NCBI GenBank assembly: GCA_900199505.1
Contig: FZQV01000022.1
Location: 1-42,358, forward strand
Source of the DNA: Ruaniaceae bacterium KH17
GTDB lineage: Bacteria > Actinomycetota > Actinomycetes > Actinomycetales > Actinomycetaceae
Direction of reading: 5' to 3'
Length of the DNA stretch: 42,358 nucleotides
This document shows positions 18,293 to 27,110 of this stretch, one piece after another; positions within the stretch are counted from its first letter, which is position 1, and each line of letters begins with the position of its first letter. The notes under the pieces are model-generated. The model was not told where the DNA came from. It ran no database searches and saw only the letters and a program-made list of their open reading frames with translations. Position numbers and translations under genes: made by a program.

Positions 18293-19612
18293 GTGACTTC
18301 TTCCCAGGGTGGGCGGCATACGCCGTCCGGCCACCAAACAGCGCGGCACCGGTCGCGCGCGCCGCGCGTCAGCCGGCTCAGGCGTGCCACCGCGCTCGTG
18401 TTGACGTTCCTGCTCGCGTTCGCCACCTCGGGAGGTGCGCTCGCCTACAACCGCTTCCAGAGCAACATCGATACGCACGATATCGGTGATCTCCTCGGCA
18501 CCGATCGACCCACCGTCTCGGAGGACGTCGAGACCGCCGACGACGCGCACGCCGGCCAGACCCTCAACCTCCTCTTCATGGGAACGGACTCGCGTGAGGG
18601 TGACAACGCGGAGCTCGACGGTTCCGGCACCACCACGGGCATGCGCGCGGATACGACCCTGCTCGTACAAGTACCCGCAGATCGGAAGGGCCTAACCGTC
18701 GTCTCGATCCCTCGTGACACGCTCGTGGACATACCGGCCTGCACCCGCCCGGACGGGACGGAGTCGTCTCCGCAGTCCCAGGCCATGTTCAACTCGGCGT
18801 TCAACACGGGATCCGGCGGCACCTCCGTGGCGCACGGCGCGGCCTGCACAATCAAGACCGTTGAAGCACTGACCGGCGTACTGATTGACGACTTCGTGGT
18901 GGTGGACTTCGCAGGATTCATCGGCCTCATCGACGCGCTCGACGGAATCCCCATGTACGTTGAAGAGGACATCACCAGCAAAGAGGCGCAGCTCGAGCTG
19001 ACCGCTGGCTGCCAAATCCTCAACGGCGAAGACGCGCTCGGCTTTGCTCGCGTCCGCAAGGGCGTCAGCGATGGCTCGGATATCGCGCGCATTGGACGCC
19101 AGCAGGACCTCCTGATGGCCGTGATCGAGGACGCGCTCTCCTCACGCGTTCTCACCAACCCCGCCATGCTCTACGAAGTGGCGGACGCCGCGACACAGAC
19201 GATCACCACCGGGCGTGACATCGGAAACCTAACGACCATCGTGGGACTCGCCTACTCGATGCGAAACGTGGACCTCGACCAGATCCAGTTCATCACGATG
19301 CCCTTCGACTGGGCCGGCGATCGCGTGGTACCGAGCCCGCTCTACGCCGAAGACGTGTGGCAGGCACTACGCACCCGGCAGCCCGTGGATCCGCGGCTCT
19401 CCGGTGTGGGCTGGGAGATCACCGAGCAGCTCGCGAAGGATGAGGCGGCAGAACAGGCAACCGACGAGCCGACGGACGATGCGACCGACGATCCCACGTC
19501 GGAGCCAACAACCGCGCCCACGGACAACGCCACCGATATTCCCACGATCGCGCCCACTGACGAGGCCACCGGCGACGAGAACGTCTGCACACGGGAAACC
19601 GCACGATCCTAG
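18293..19612 (+). CDS. LytR-CpsA-Psr (LCP) family wall-polymer ligase, first of three
   Basis: A 439-residue membrane-anchored protein. A basic N terminus is followed by one membrane helix (about residues 32-52), and the LCP domain spans about 90-290. Conserved features are FMGTDSRE (95-102), GMRADTTLL with R118 and D120, VSIPRDTLVDIP (137-148), and LGFARVRKGVSDGSDIARIGRQQ. LCP enzymes move undecaprenyl-phosphate-linked glycopolymers onto peptidoglycan on the outer membrane face. The last 50 residues are a low-complexity Thr/Pro/Asp tail rich in PTDxATD repeats, unusual for the family and probably flexible. The gene lies directly before the assembly operon and divergently from the protease. 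Confidence 0.92.
   Translation: MTSSQGGRHTPSGHQTARHRSRAPRVSRLRRATALVLTFLLAFATSGGALAYNRFQSNIDTHDIGDLLGTDRPTVSEDVETADDAHAGQTLNLLFMGTDSREGDNAELDGSGTTTGMRADTTLLVQVPADRKGLTVVSIPRDTLVDIPACTRPDGTESSPQSQAMFNSAFNTGSGGTSVAHGAACTIKTVEALTGVLIDDFVVVDFAGFIGLIDALDGIPMYVEEDITSKEAQLELTAGCQILNGEDALGFARVRKGVSDGSDIARIGRQQDLLMAVIEDALSSRVLTNPAMLYEVADAATQTITTGRDIGNLTTIVGLAYSMRNVDLDQIQFITMPFDWAGDRVVPSPLYAEDVWQALRTRQPVDPRLSGVGWEITEQLAKDEAAEQATDEPTDDATDDPTSEPTTAPTDNATDIPTIAPTDEATGDENVCTRETARS
19449..19590 (+). repeat. Low-complexity Thr/Pro/Asp coding repeat
   Basis: Imperfect repeats of 12-24 bases encode units such as TDEPTDDATDDPTSEPTT and APTDNATDIPTIAPTDEATG at the C terminus of the LCP protein. Such tracts can vary in length by slippage. 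Confidence 0.6.
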
Positions 19613-19623
19613 GACCACCGATC

Positions 19624-19629
19624 TATACT
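19624..19629 (+). promoter_or_regulatory. Possible -10 element for the polysaccharide assembly operon
   Basis: TATACT is a near-consensus -10 hexamer in the 159-base gap upstream of the dehydratase gene. It would give a leader of about 140 bases. The bases 17 positions upstream do not match a strong -35, so the call is tentative. Confidence 0.35.
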
Positions 19630-19774
19630 CGACATGTAGTGCCCAATTAAGAAAGCTCCGCCAAGCCGTGCCAACCCCTCTCACCATCGTCCAGCCGCCG
19701 CGCAATCGCAACGTTTCGTGTGCGTACCTCGTGAACCTCACTCTCGCGCATGACCCCACGCGAGGAGGAACGTG

Positions 19775-21598
19775 GTGAAGGATCGCTCCCGTCGAACGAT
19801 CGAGCTATTCCAGCGAACAGGGATACCTGTTGGCCGCATCTTCTATGTGGTCGACGCCATACTTTGGGTCATCACGATTCTCATCGCTGCAACGTTGCGC
19901 TATGAGTTCGATCTGAGCCGGATCAATTGGAGCGCCTTCGCGGCATTCTCGATCGCGGCTGTCGCACTGCAGTTCGTGATTGGCAGCATCCTCAATCTCT
20001 ACCGTGCCGGCCTCCGGCTGCGCCTTGGAACCTTCGAGGATGCCCTCACCATCGCTCTCACCTCGATCTCTGTCGGTGGCCTCCTCTGGCTCGTATCTCT
20101 CGTCCTCAGCCAGCCGTGGGGCATCTCGCGCGGCGTCATGGTGATCGCAACGCCATTCGCGATGCTCGCCATGCTCGCCGCTCGCGTCCTCACCCGCCTG
20201 TTCTTCGAACATGCGCAACAGCCAGGCTCGGACTCACAGTCGGCACTGATCCTCGGGGCCGGTTTCATCGGCACCAACCTCGTGCACTGGATGAAGACCG
20301 ATCCCCGCTCACCGTACCGGCCGGTGGGCCTCATCGACGACGATCCTCTGATCGGCTGGCGGAGCATCAATAACGTCCCGATCCTCGGAACGCGGGCCGA
20401 TCTGCGCCGCGTCGCAGCGAAGTCGGGCGCCGAGGTCCTGATCGTCGCGATTGGCAACGCTGATGCCGCGCTTCTCCGAGAGATCCAGGACCTCGCCAAC
20501 GAGTGCGGGCTTACGGTGAAGGTGATGCCTCCCATTGGACAGGTTGTGGCGAATGGGGTTCGCGCGGACGATCTTCGCGATCTCTCGATCGAAGACCTGC
20601 TCGGCAGGCAAGCGGTGGATACGAACGTCTCGGAAATCGCCGACTACCTCACGGGCAGGCGCGTCCTCGTGACGGGAGCCGGAGGATCGATCGGCGCGCA
20701 ACTCTGCACCGAGATCACCCGCTTCGGGCCCACCGAGTTGATCATGCTGGATCGCGACGAGACCGGTCTCCAGCATGCCCAGATCAACACGGCAGGCAAT
20801 GGTCTCCTGAACACCGACGATGTGGTTCTCGCTGATATTCGCGATGCGGACACCTTGATCGAGATCTTCAAGGCGCGGAAGCCCGAGGTCGTCTTCCATG
20901 CGGCAGCCCTCAAGCACCTCCCGATGCTTGAGCAGTATCCCGATGAAGCGTGGAAGACGAATGTGCTCGGAACACTCAACGTCCTGCGCGCGGCCGAGGC
21001 GGCCGGCGTCACAACATTCATCAATATCTCGACGGACAAGGCTGCGAACCCAACGAGCGTCCTCGGCTACTCGAAACGCGTTGCGGAGAAGCTCACCTCC
21101 TGGTTCGGCCAGTCCACCGGCAAGAAGTACCTCTCCGTTCGCTTCGGCAACGTCATCGGCAGCCGGGGATCGATGCTGCCCACGTTCATGCGCCTGATCG
21201 ATGAGGACAAGCCGCTGACCGTCACCCACCCGGATATCACGCGCTACTTCATGACGATCCCCGAGGCCTGCCAGCTGGTCCTCCAAGCCGGTGGAATCGG
21301 ACGTGTGGGCGAAGTCCTCATTCTCGACATGGGCGAGCCTGTGAAGATCCTTGACATCGCGCAGCGGATGGTCGCCATGTCCGGCAAAGATATCCAGATC
21401 GTGTTCACGGGTCTGCGCGAGGGCGCGAAGATGCATGAGGAACTCGTCGGATCGGGCGAGCACGCCGAACGTCCGTTCCACCCGAAGATCTCGCACGCAA
21501 CCGTCACCGGCATCGCTCCCGATAAGCTGGACAAGCACGCGTGGGACTCCCGTGTTCACCACCTCACGGTGGCGATACCCCTCCAAGGACAGAGCTGA
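19775..21598 (+). CDS. Membrane-bound NDP-sugar 4,6-dehydratase, PglF/CapD/WbpM-like
   Basis: About 607 residues. Four membrane helices lie in residues 20-145, then a Rossmann-like domain (SALILGAGFIGTNLVHW, about 155-260), then a short-chain dehydrogenase domain starting RRVLVTGAGGSIGAQL (about 295). NISTDKAANPTSVLGYSKRVAEK holds the active-site Thr/Asp/Lys. The usual SDR tyrosine four residues before the lysine is Leu, where WbpM/PglF relatives have Met, so the change is family-typical. The expected product is UDP-4-keto-6-deoxy-GlcNAc. GTG at 19775 is chosen over GTG at 19772 because GAGGAGG (19762-19768) is six rather than three bases away. It is the first gene of the operon, and its stop overlaps the next start by one base. 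Confidence 0.9.
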   Translation: MKDRSRRTIELFQRTGIPVGRIFYVVDAILWVITILIAATLRYEFDLSRINWSAFAAFSIAAVALQFVIGSILNLYRAGLRLRLGTFEDALTIALTSISVGGLLWLVSLVLSQPWGISRGVMVIATPFAMLAMLAARVLTRLFFEHAQQPGSDSQSALILGAGFIGTNLVHWMKTDPRSPYRPVGLIDDDPLIGWRSINNVPILGTRADLRRVAAKSGAEVLIVAIGNADAALLREIQDLANECGLTVKVMPPIGQVVANGVRADDLRDLSIEDLLGRQAVDTNVSEIADYLTGRRVLVTGAGGSIGAQLCTEITRFGPTELIMLDRDETGLQHAQINTAGNGLLNTDDVVLADIRDADTLIEIFKARKPEVVFHAAALKHLPMLEQYPDEAWKTNVLGTLNVLRAAEAAGVTTFINISTDKAANPTSVLGYSKRVAEKLTSWFGQSTGKKYLSVRFGNVIGSRGSMLPTFMRLIDEDKPLTVTHPDITRYFMTIPEACQLVLQAGGIGRVGEVLILDMGEPVKILDIAQRMVAMSGKDIQIVFTGLREGAKMHEELVGSGEHAERPFHPKISHATVTGIAPDKLDKHAWDSRVHHLTVAIPLQGQS

Positions 21599-22779
21599 TG
21601 GCCATTCCCTTCTCCCCTCCGGATCTTCGCGATGAGGACATCGAAGCGGTCTCGGATGTCCTCAGGTCCGGCTGGATCACGTCCGGACCGGTGGGGCAGA
21701 GATTCGAGGAAACGCTCGCATCGTTTGTCGGCGTCAATCGCGCTGTCGGACTCAACTCGTGTACCGCAGCACTCGAATTGTCGCTTCGCGTTCTCGGAAT
21801 CGGGCCAGGTGATGAGGTCATCGTACCGGCCTACACATACTCGGCGTCGGCCGCAGTCGTCGACCACGTGGGTGCACGAATCGTGCTCGTCGACGTCGCT
21901 CCAGGCTCATACGTGCCGTCGGCCGACCAGATCCTCGCGGCGATCACGGAAAAGACCAAGGCCGTCATCGTCGTCGATCTCGCAGGGGTCCCTTTTGATA
22001 CGCCCACTCTCCGAGCGGCCCTTGATGAGCGTGCCATTCAGAGCGATAACCCTCTTCTCGCGGCGCTCGGGCGCCCCGCAATCGTCGTTGACGCAGCGCA
22101 TTCGCTCGGCGGTGCCAGGGATGGATTCCGCGCCGGCCAGATGGGAGACTTCACTGCGTTCTCCTTCCACGCGGTCAAGAACCTGACTACTGCGGAAGGC
22201 GGAGCCCTGGTGTGGCGCTCCGATCTCCCGGTGGACTCAACCGAGCTCGCGACGATCGTGCGGCGACTCTCACTTCACGGCCAATCGAAGGACGCCTTCA
22301 GCAAGATGAAGGCTGGGGCATGGGAGTACGACATCGTCGAACTCGGTTTCAAGTGCAATATGCCCGATACGCTTGCCGCACTCGGGCTCAGCCAACTATC
22401 GCGTTACGAGTCGCAGATCGCACGGCGGCACGAGATCGTCGCTCTGTACGACTCCTTGCTCAGTAGCCGATTCTCATCGTTGGCGCACTCTGGCACCTCG
22501 TTCCGTTCCAGCGCACACCTCCATATGCTCGATCTTGGAAGTCACTACCGTGCTCGCGACGAAATCATCGCTCGCATGGCCGACGCCGAGATCGCGACAA
22601 ATGTTCACTACAAGCCGCTGCCTCTCTTCACTGCCTACAAGAAACTCGGCTTCCAGATCGCTGACTTCCCACACGCAAATCAGCGTTTCGAAGCGGAACT
22701 CACATTGCCTCTGCACACGTTGCTGACAGATGATGATGTTGCACTCGTCGCGAGCACACTGCTGAGGGTGTCAGGATAA
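21598..22779 (+). CDS. DegT/DnrJ/EryC1/StrS sugar aminotransferase, PglE-like
   Basis: A 393-residue PLP enzyme. The PLP lysine is K194 in FHAVKNLTTAEGG. VVDAAHSLGG (163-172) gives the PLP-ring aspartate, and LNSCTAALELSLR binds the phosphate. With the upstream dehydratase it should turn UDP-4-keto-6-deoxy-GlcNAc into a 4-amino-4,6-dideoxy sugar, as PglE does. ATG at 21598 overlaps the previous stop (TGATG), and AAGGA lies eight bases upstream. The 57-base gap that follows contains only a short GC palindrome. Confidence 0.92.
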   Translation: MAIPFSPPDLRDEDIEAVSDVLRSGWITSGPVGQRFEETLASFVGVNRAVGLNSCTAALELSLRVLGIGPGDEVIVPAYTYSASAAVVDHVGARIVLVDVAPGSYVPSADQILAAITEKTKAVIVVDLAGVPFDTPTLRAALDERAIQSDNPLLAALGRPAIVVDAAHSLGGARDGFRAGQMGDFTAFSFHAVKNLTTAEGGALVWRSDLPVDSTELATIVRRLSLHGQSKDAFSKMKAGAWEYDIVELGFKCNMPDTLAALGLSQLSRYESQIARRHEIVALYDSLLSSRFSSLAHSGTSFRSSAHLHMLDLGSHYRARDEIIARMADAEIATNVHYKPLPLFTAYKKLGFQIADFPHANQRFEAELTLPLHTLLTDDDVALVASTLLRVSG

Positions 22780-22836
22780 GGGCCACGGAGGCCTAACTGG
22801 GCGGCCCAGCCGCATTGCGTTTAGGAGAGAGTCTTC

Positions 22837-23457
22837 GTGTCTGTCTATGAGAGCGTCGGCAAACGCGCGCTCGATGTTGCCGGCGCCATCGTAGCCCTTC
22901 CGATTCTGGGTGCAGTGACCGTCGTCGTCGCACCGATCATCAAGCTCAGCGACGGCGGCCCGGTCTTCTTCCTCGGCGAGCGCCGGGGCCGATCAGGCCA
23001 GCATTTCACGATGTACAAGTTCCGCTCGATGCGCGTGAATGCTCCGGATCTTCGCAATAGCGATCTCTCAACTGTCAACAGCGACTCTGATCCCAGGGTG
23101 ACCCGTATCGGGCGGATTCTCCGCGCAACCTCACTCGACGAGCTACCCCAGATCCTGAATGTCCTCAAAGGCGATATGAGCTTCGTCGGCCCCCGCCCCA
23201 ATATGACGACCCAGACATGGGATGAGCTGACGGACCTCGAGAGGAAACGCCTGCGCGTGCGTCCAGGGATCACAGGTCTGGCACAAGCATCTCGCCGAAA
23301 CGCCGCTACCTCCATTGAAAAGTATGAGATCGACGAGTACTACGTCGACAATCTCTCGATGCTCCTCGATCTGAGAGTGATCGGAGAGACGATCTCGGCG
23401 GTCGTCGCTTCTCGGAACATCAACGCCCCCTCCGAGAGATCGAACACCGATGACTGA
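22837..23457 (+). CDS. Initiating phosphoglycosyltransferase, PglC-like
   Basis: A 206-residue monotopic phosphoglycosyltransferase with an N-terminal re-entrant hydrophobic helix (about residues 11-36). KFRSM (61-65), the catalytic Asp-Glu pair in SLDELPQ (D101, E102), FVGPRPN and VRPGITGLAQ are all present. It transfers sugar 1-phosphate from a UDP-sugar to undecaprenyl phosphate, the first committed step. It has only the catalytic core length of PglC, without the extra helices of WcaJ. The GTG start at 22837 has AGGAGAG at 22823-22829. It overlaps the first ATP-grasp gene by eight bases. Confidence 0.93.
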   Translation: MSVYESVGKRALDVAGAIVALPILGAVTVVVAPIIKLSDGGPVFFLGERRGRSGQHFTMYKFRSMRVNAPDLRNSDLSTVNSDSDPRVTRIGRILRATSLDELPQILNVLKGDMSFVGPRPNMTTQTWDELTDLERKRLRVRPGITGLAQASRRNAATSIEKYEIDEYYVDNLSMLLDLRVIGETISAVVASRNINAPSERSNTDD

Positions 23458-24631
23458 CCACCGGCCGTGTCTCCTCGTCATCGGCGCGTCATCACTCCAG
23501 GTGCCCGCGATCGTCACCGCTCAGCGGTTGGGATATCGCGTCGCGGCAGTAGATCGGAATCCCTCAGCGCCAGGCGCTCGGATCGCCGACGAGTTCGCGC
23601 AGGTGAGTACCACTGACGCGATCGGCATCAAGGAGGTCGCTGCGGGATGCGGAGCCCAAGGAATCATCACGATCGGTACGGATCTTCCGATGCGCGCACT
23701 CGCCTTCGCTTCTCAGGCCCTTGGCTTGCGCTCGCCTTCGGAGGAGTCCGCGTACGTTGCGACCGACAAGATTGCGATGCATGAGGCGCTCGACGGTGCC
23801 GGCGTACCCATTCCGAAGAGCGTCCCCATCGTTGAAAAGAGAGATCTCGCCGCCGCCTCAGGTGTGGGATTTCCTCTCATCCTCAAGCCAGCTGATAGCT
23901 CGGGTAGCCGCGGTGTCACACGAGTTGACAGCGCAGATGAGCTCGAACCGGCCTACGTCTACGCATGCCGCCATAGCCCAACCGGCCATGTGATTGCCCA
24001 GCAATTTCTTCGTGGAGCGGAGTTCAGTGTCGAAGGCTTCTGCATAGGCGCGACTCCAAGGATCGTTGCGATCACCGACAAGGTCACGACCGGCCCTCCC
24101 CACTTCGTCGAGGTCGGGCACTCTCAGCCATCAGCTCTCTCTCCAGACGATCGTCGGTGTGTGAATGATACTGTCATGCGCGCAGCGCGTGCGCTACGAC
24201 TAAGCGATTGCGCCATCCATGCAGAGATCATGATGACGGCGGACGGCCCCCGGATCATCGAAGTCGGTGCTCGCTTGGGCGGGGACTTCATCACATCCCA
24301 TCTGGTGCCGCTGTCAACCGGCGTCGACATGATCCGCTCGTTGATCGAGATCGTGATCGGTCGGGAGCCACAACTTGATCACCAGTTCACCCGAGGAAGT
24401 GCGGTGCGATTCCTTGATCAGCCGGCAGATAGCGATCGAGTCGCGGAGATCACGAAACTGGAAGGTGTTATCGATGTCTCCGTGCAGAACCACGATCTGC
24501 CGGGCGGTATCCAGAGCAGCATTGATAGGTTTGGCTATGTCATCACTACTGGGGAGACCTCCGATTCAGCGGCGAGGCTCGCAAACGATGTGGGCCAGTT
24601 ACTGATGGCTTCGGCACGAAGGATCCTCTAG
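23450..24631 (+). CDS. ATP-grasp ligase, first of two
   Basis: A 393-residue carboxylate-amine/thiol ligase fold: a pre-ATP-grasp domain (about 1-110), an ATP-grasp core (about 111-300) and a C-terminal lid. K146 in FPLILKPADSSGSRGV should bind ATP, and E259 (CAIHAEIMM) and E271 (RIIEVGARLGG) should bind Mg2+. Such enzymes join an acyl phosphate to an amine. The gene overlaps the phosphoglycosyltransferase gene and there is no acetyltransferase, so I infer that it acylates the 4-amino group of the nucleotide sugar with an amino or hydroxy acid, as the ATP-grasp part of Neisseria PglB2 does with glycerate. The actual acid is not predictable. Confidence 0.85.
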   Translation: MTDHRPCLLVIGASSLQVPAIVTAQRLGYRVAAVDRNPSAPGARIADEFAQVSTTDAIGIKEVAAGCGAQGIITIGTDLPMRALAFASQALGLRSPSEESAYVATDKIAMHEALDGAGVPIPKSVPIVEKRDLAAASGVGFPLILKPADSSGSRGVTRVDSADELEPAYVYACRHSPTGHVIAQQFLRGAEFSVEGFCIGATPRIVAITDKVTTGPPHFVEVGHSQPSALSPDDRRCVNDTVMRAARALRLSDCAIHAEIMMTADGPRIIEVGARLGGDFITSHLVPLSTGVDMIRSLIEIVIGREPQLDHQFTRGSAVRFLDQPADSDRVAEITKLEGVIDVSVQNHDLPGGIQSSIDRFGYVITTGETSDSAARLANDVGQLLMASARRIL

Positions 24632-24646
24632 AGAAAGGTCTCGACG

Positions 24647-25861
24647 TTGAAGAGCGGACGCATTCTGATTCTCGGTGCCGGCCGCGGGCAGGTTGGCCTC
24701 ATCCGTGCCGCAAATTCTCTCGGTGTCGAGACCATCGTCGCTTCGCTGCCTTCTACGACCGCACCCGGCATCTCACTCGCAGATCAGGTCGTCTACGCCG
24801 ACATCGCCGATCCGCAGGGAATCGTCGAGGCGGCGCGGGACCTCAATGTCTCAGCTATCGCAACAAGCTGTGCGGATACCGGGTTGCCGGCGCTCGGAGC
24901 TGCATGCGACGAGCTCGCCCTCGTCGGCCTCTCGCACGCGGCCGCGAAACTCTGCAATGACAAGCTTCTGATGAAACGGGCCTTCGAACGGCACGGCGTC
25001 AGAACCGCCCGGTTCCGCGAAGTCTCGACAGTTCACGGACTCGACGACGCGATCGAGCAGCTCGGCCTTCCGCTCGTCATCAAGGCCACCGACCTTCAGG
25101 GCAGTCAAGGGATCTCGATCGTTCGCTCAGTGGATGAGGCGCATAGTGGCTTCGAGCACGCCCGCGCCGTCACGAAGCGAGAGAGCGTCATCGTGGAACA
25201 GTTCATCGAGGGTGACGAGTTCGGCGCACAGGCACTCGTCCATGACGGCAAGATCGTCTTCGTAATGCCCCATGGCGACGAAGTCTTCATGGCGAGGACC
25301 GCCGTGCCAGTCGGTCATTCAGTTCCCCTCGATCTACCCGACTCCACGTTGGACGAGGTCGTACGCGAGGTCGAAAAGGCGATCGTGGCCGTGGGAATCG
25401 ACAATTCGGCCGTCAACGTTGACTTGATTGCACGTGGCGAGGAGATTTTCATCATCGAGATCACCGGGAGAGTTGGCGCCAACGGACTTCCCGAACTCGT
25501 ATCGGCCCATTTCGGTATCGACTATTACGAGGTGCTCGTCCGCCTGGCCCTCGGCGAGGCCCCGTTGAAGGCCTGGGACACGGCAACAACTCCGACCCAT
25601 GCGGCCGCCGTGCGGATGCTGATCGCCCCCGAAGCTCGCGGCAGGATCGCGGACATCCACGTTGACTCCCAGATCGCACAGGAAGGTCCCGAGTTCACCC
25701 TCTTTCGGCGCCGCGGCGATGAGCTCTCAGGCTTCACGAACTCTGGGGACTGCGTCGGTCAGGTCGTAGTCCGGGGCGAGACTCTCGGCGAAGCGCTCCT
25801 CGCACTCGACGCTGCGGAAAGGGCGCTCGTCATCGTCCTTGAGAGCTCCCCACATGAGTAA
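24647..25861 (+). CDS. ATP-grasp ligase, second of two
   Basis: A 404-residue ATP-grasp enzyme paralogous to the upstream one. The N-terminal domain RILILGAGRGQVGLIRAA is Rossmann-like. K146 (PLVIKATDLQGSQGI), D259 (SAVNVDLIA) and E271 (IFIIEITGRVGANG) are the nucleotide and metal ligands. The C-terminal domain (about 300-400) has the CPSase/PurK-like lid. The start is TTG at 24647 with AAAGG at 24634-24638. It may add a second acyl group, extend the first, or make the acid that the first uses. Its stop overlaps the next start by eight bases. Confidence 0.85.
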   Translation: MKSGRILILGAGRGQVGLIRAANSLGVETIVASLPSTTAPGISLADQVVYADIADPQGIVEAARDLNVSAIATSCADTGLPALGAACDELALVGLSHAAAKLCNDKLLMKRAFERHGVRTARFREVSTVHGLDDAIEQLGLPLVIKATDLQGSQGISIVRSVDEAHSGFEHARAVTKRESVIVEQFIEGDEFGAQALVHDGKIVFVMPHGDEVFMARTAVPVGHSVPLDLPDSTLDEVVREVEKAIVAVGIDNSAVNVDLIARGEEIFIIEITGRVGANGLPELVSAHFGIDYYEVLVRLALGEAPLKAWDTATTPTHAAAVRMLIAPEARGRIADIHVDSQIAQEGPEFTLFRRRGDELSGFTNSGDCVGQVVVRGETLGEALLALDAAERALVIVLESSPHE

Positions 25862-27110
25862 GGTGCTGTTGCTCTTCGCCAATGCATTTCCTTTCGGCAC
25901 ATGGGAGCCCTTCCTCGAACGTGAGACCGAGTTCTACGGCGAGTTTGACGAGATATACCTATTCTCCCTCTCTGTACGCCCAGAGCAGGCGACCGTACGA
26001 CGGCATATCGACAAACGGATCACCGTTGTCCAGGTTCCTTTCAGGCCGAAGCTCTTCTACGCGATCCGAAGCGCACTCCTGATCGCAAATCGCGAGTTCC
26101 TCGAAGAACTCCGGTTTCTTGCGTCGAAGAAGAGACTGTCCCCATCGCGACTCGTACAGGCGGCGGTCTTCTTCAGCCGAGCGGATCACGAGGCATCCCT
26201 GGCTCGCCGCTTCATCCGCGACAATGTCAGCGTCCGTTCGGGTGACGAGGTCGTTCTCTATGCCTATCGCTTCCTCTACCAGCCGTATCTGATGTCGCGA
26301 GTCGCCCCGCTGTTCGAGCGCACGCTCCTCGTGGCACGAGCCCACGGCACGGACCTCTATGAGGACCAGACACCGACCGGCTATCTCCCATTCCGCCGCG
26401 GAAGCATGCGGGTGCTCGACACCCTCAGCCTGATCTCACGACACGGACACGAGTATGTCAAACGCACAATCCCGGGTTTCTCCGAGAAGATGCGCCTCGA
26501 CTACATGGGAACGGAAGATCGTGGAATCGCAGCCATCCCCCCCGATCGAGTTCCTCTGCGAATCGTCACCTGCTCCAACGTGGTCCCTGTCAAGCGCCTC
26601 GACCTCCTGATCGACGCGTTGACGAAGCTCGCTTCGGATATCGAGGTCCAGTGGACCCACTACGGAGACGGACCGATGTTGCCTCAGTTACGTCAACGCG
26701 CAGAGTTTCTTGGTCCTGCGGTCTCCGTTATCTTCAAGGGTTCCGTGCCGAATGCGCAGGTCCTCGATGACTACTCGACAGGTCGATACCACGTGCTTGT
26801 CAACGTGAGTTCCTCTGAGGGCCTGCCCGTCTCGATCATGGAGGCCTGTTCCTTCGGCATTCCCGTGATCGCCACCGATGTCGGAGGAACCTCCGAGATC
26901 GTCCGGGATGGCGTCAACGGCATCCTGCTCTCCGCTGATCCGACCACGGACGAACTCGCCCACGCGATTACGCGCCTCTCTCTCACGAGCCACGACTCGT
27001 ACGAGAGCCTTCGGCTGAGCGCCAGATCGATTTGGGAGGACGAATTCAACTCGGAGGCCAACTATCGGAAGTTTGTGACCGAGGTGCTTCTGGGGGCAGG
27101 CCCGCGATGA
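25854..27110 (+). CDS. Family-4 glycosyltransferase
   Basis: A 418-residue GT-B enzyme. The C-terminal donor domain has RIVTCSNVVPVKRLDLLIDA and the E-x7-E motif starting at E322 (EGLPVSIMEA), followed by GIPVIATDVGGTSEIV and DGVNGILL. The N-terminal acceptor domain is less conserved, and AHGTDLYEDQ is typical of this group. It should add a sugar to the lipid-linked acceptor at the inner face of the membrane. ATG at 25854 is preferred to 25839 because it overlaps the previous stop (ATGAGTAA) in an operon-typical way. Confidence 0.88.
   Translation: MSKVLLLFANAFPFGTWEPFLERETEFYGEFDEIYLFSLSVRPEQATVRRHIDKRITVVQVPFRPKLFYAIRSALLIANREFLEELRFLASKKRLSPSRLVQAAVFFSRADHEASLARRFIRDNVSVRSGDEVVLYAYRFLYQPYLMSRVAPLFERTLLVARAHGTDLYEDQTPTGYLPFRRGSMRVLDTLSLISRHGHEYVKRTIPGFSEKMRLDYMGTEDRGIAAIPPDRVPLRIVTCSNVVPVKRLDLLIDALTKLASDIEVQWTHYGDGPMLPQLRQRAEFLGPAVSVIFKGSVPNAQVLDDYSTGRYHVLVNVSSSEGLPVSIMEACSFGIPVIATDVGGTSEIVRDGVNGILLSADPTTDELAHAITRLSLTSHDSYESLRLSARSIWEDEFNSEANYRKFVTEVLLGAGPR

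Noticed and set aside
19449-19590. Short direct repeats that might be a CRISPR array
   Set aside because: They are in frame in a coding region, encode a Thr/Pro/Asp tail, have no constant repeat-spacer structure and no cas genes nearby.
20309-21586. 425-codon minus-strand frame inside the dehydratase gene
   Set aside because: It mirrors GC-rich codons of the dehydratase, which has clear motifs throughout; the antisense protein is rich in His, Arg and Asp with no recognisable domain.
22790-22815. GC palindrome in the gap before the phosphoglycosyltransferase gene
   Set aside because: A very short stem inside a tight operon with a good downstream ribosome-binding site; no reason to call a terminator or regulator.
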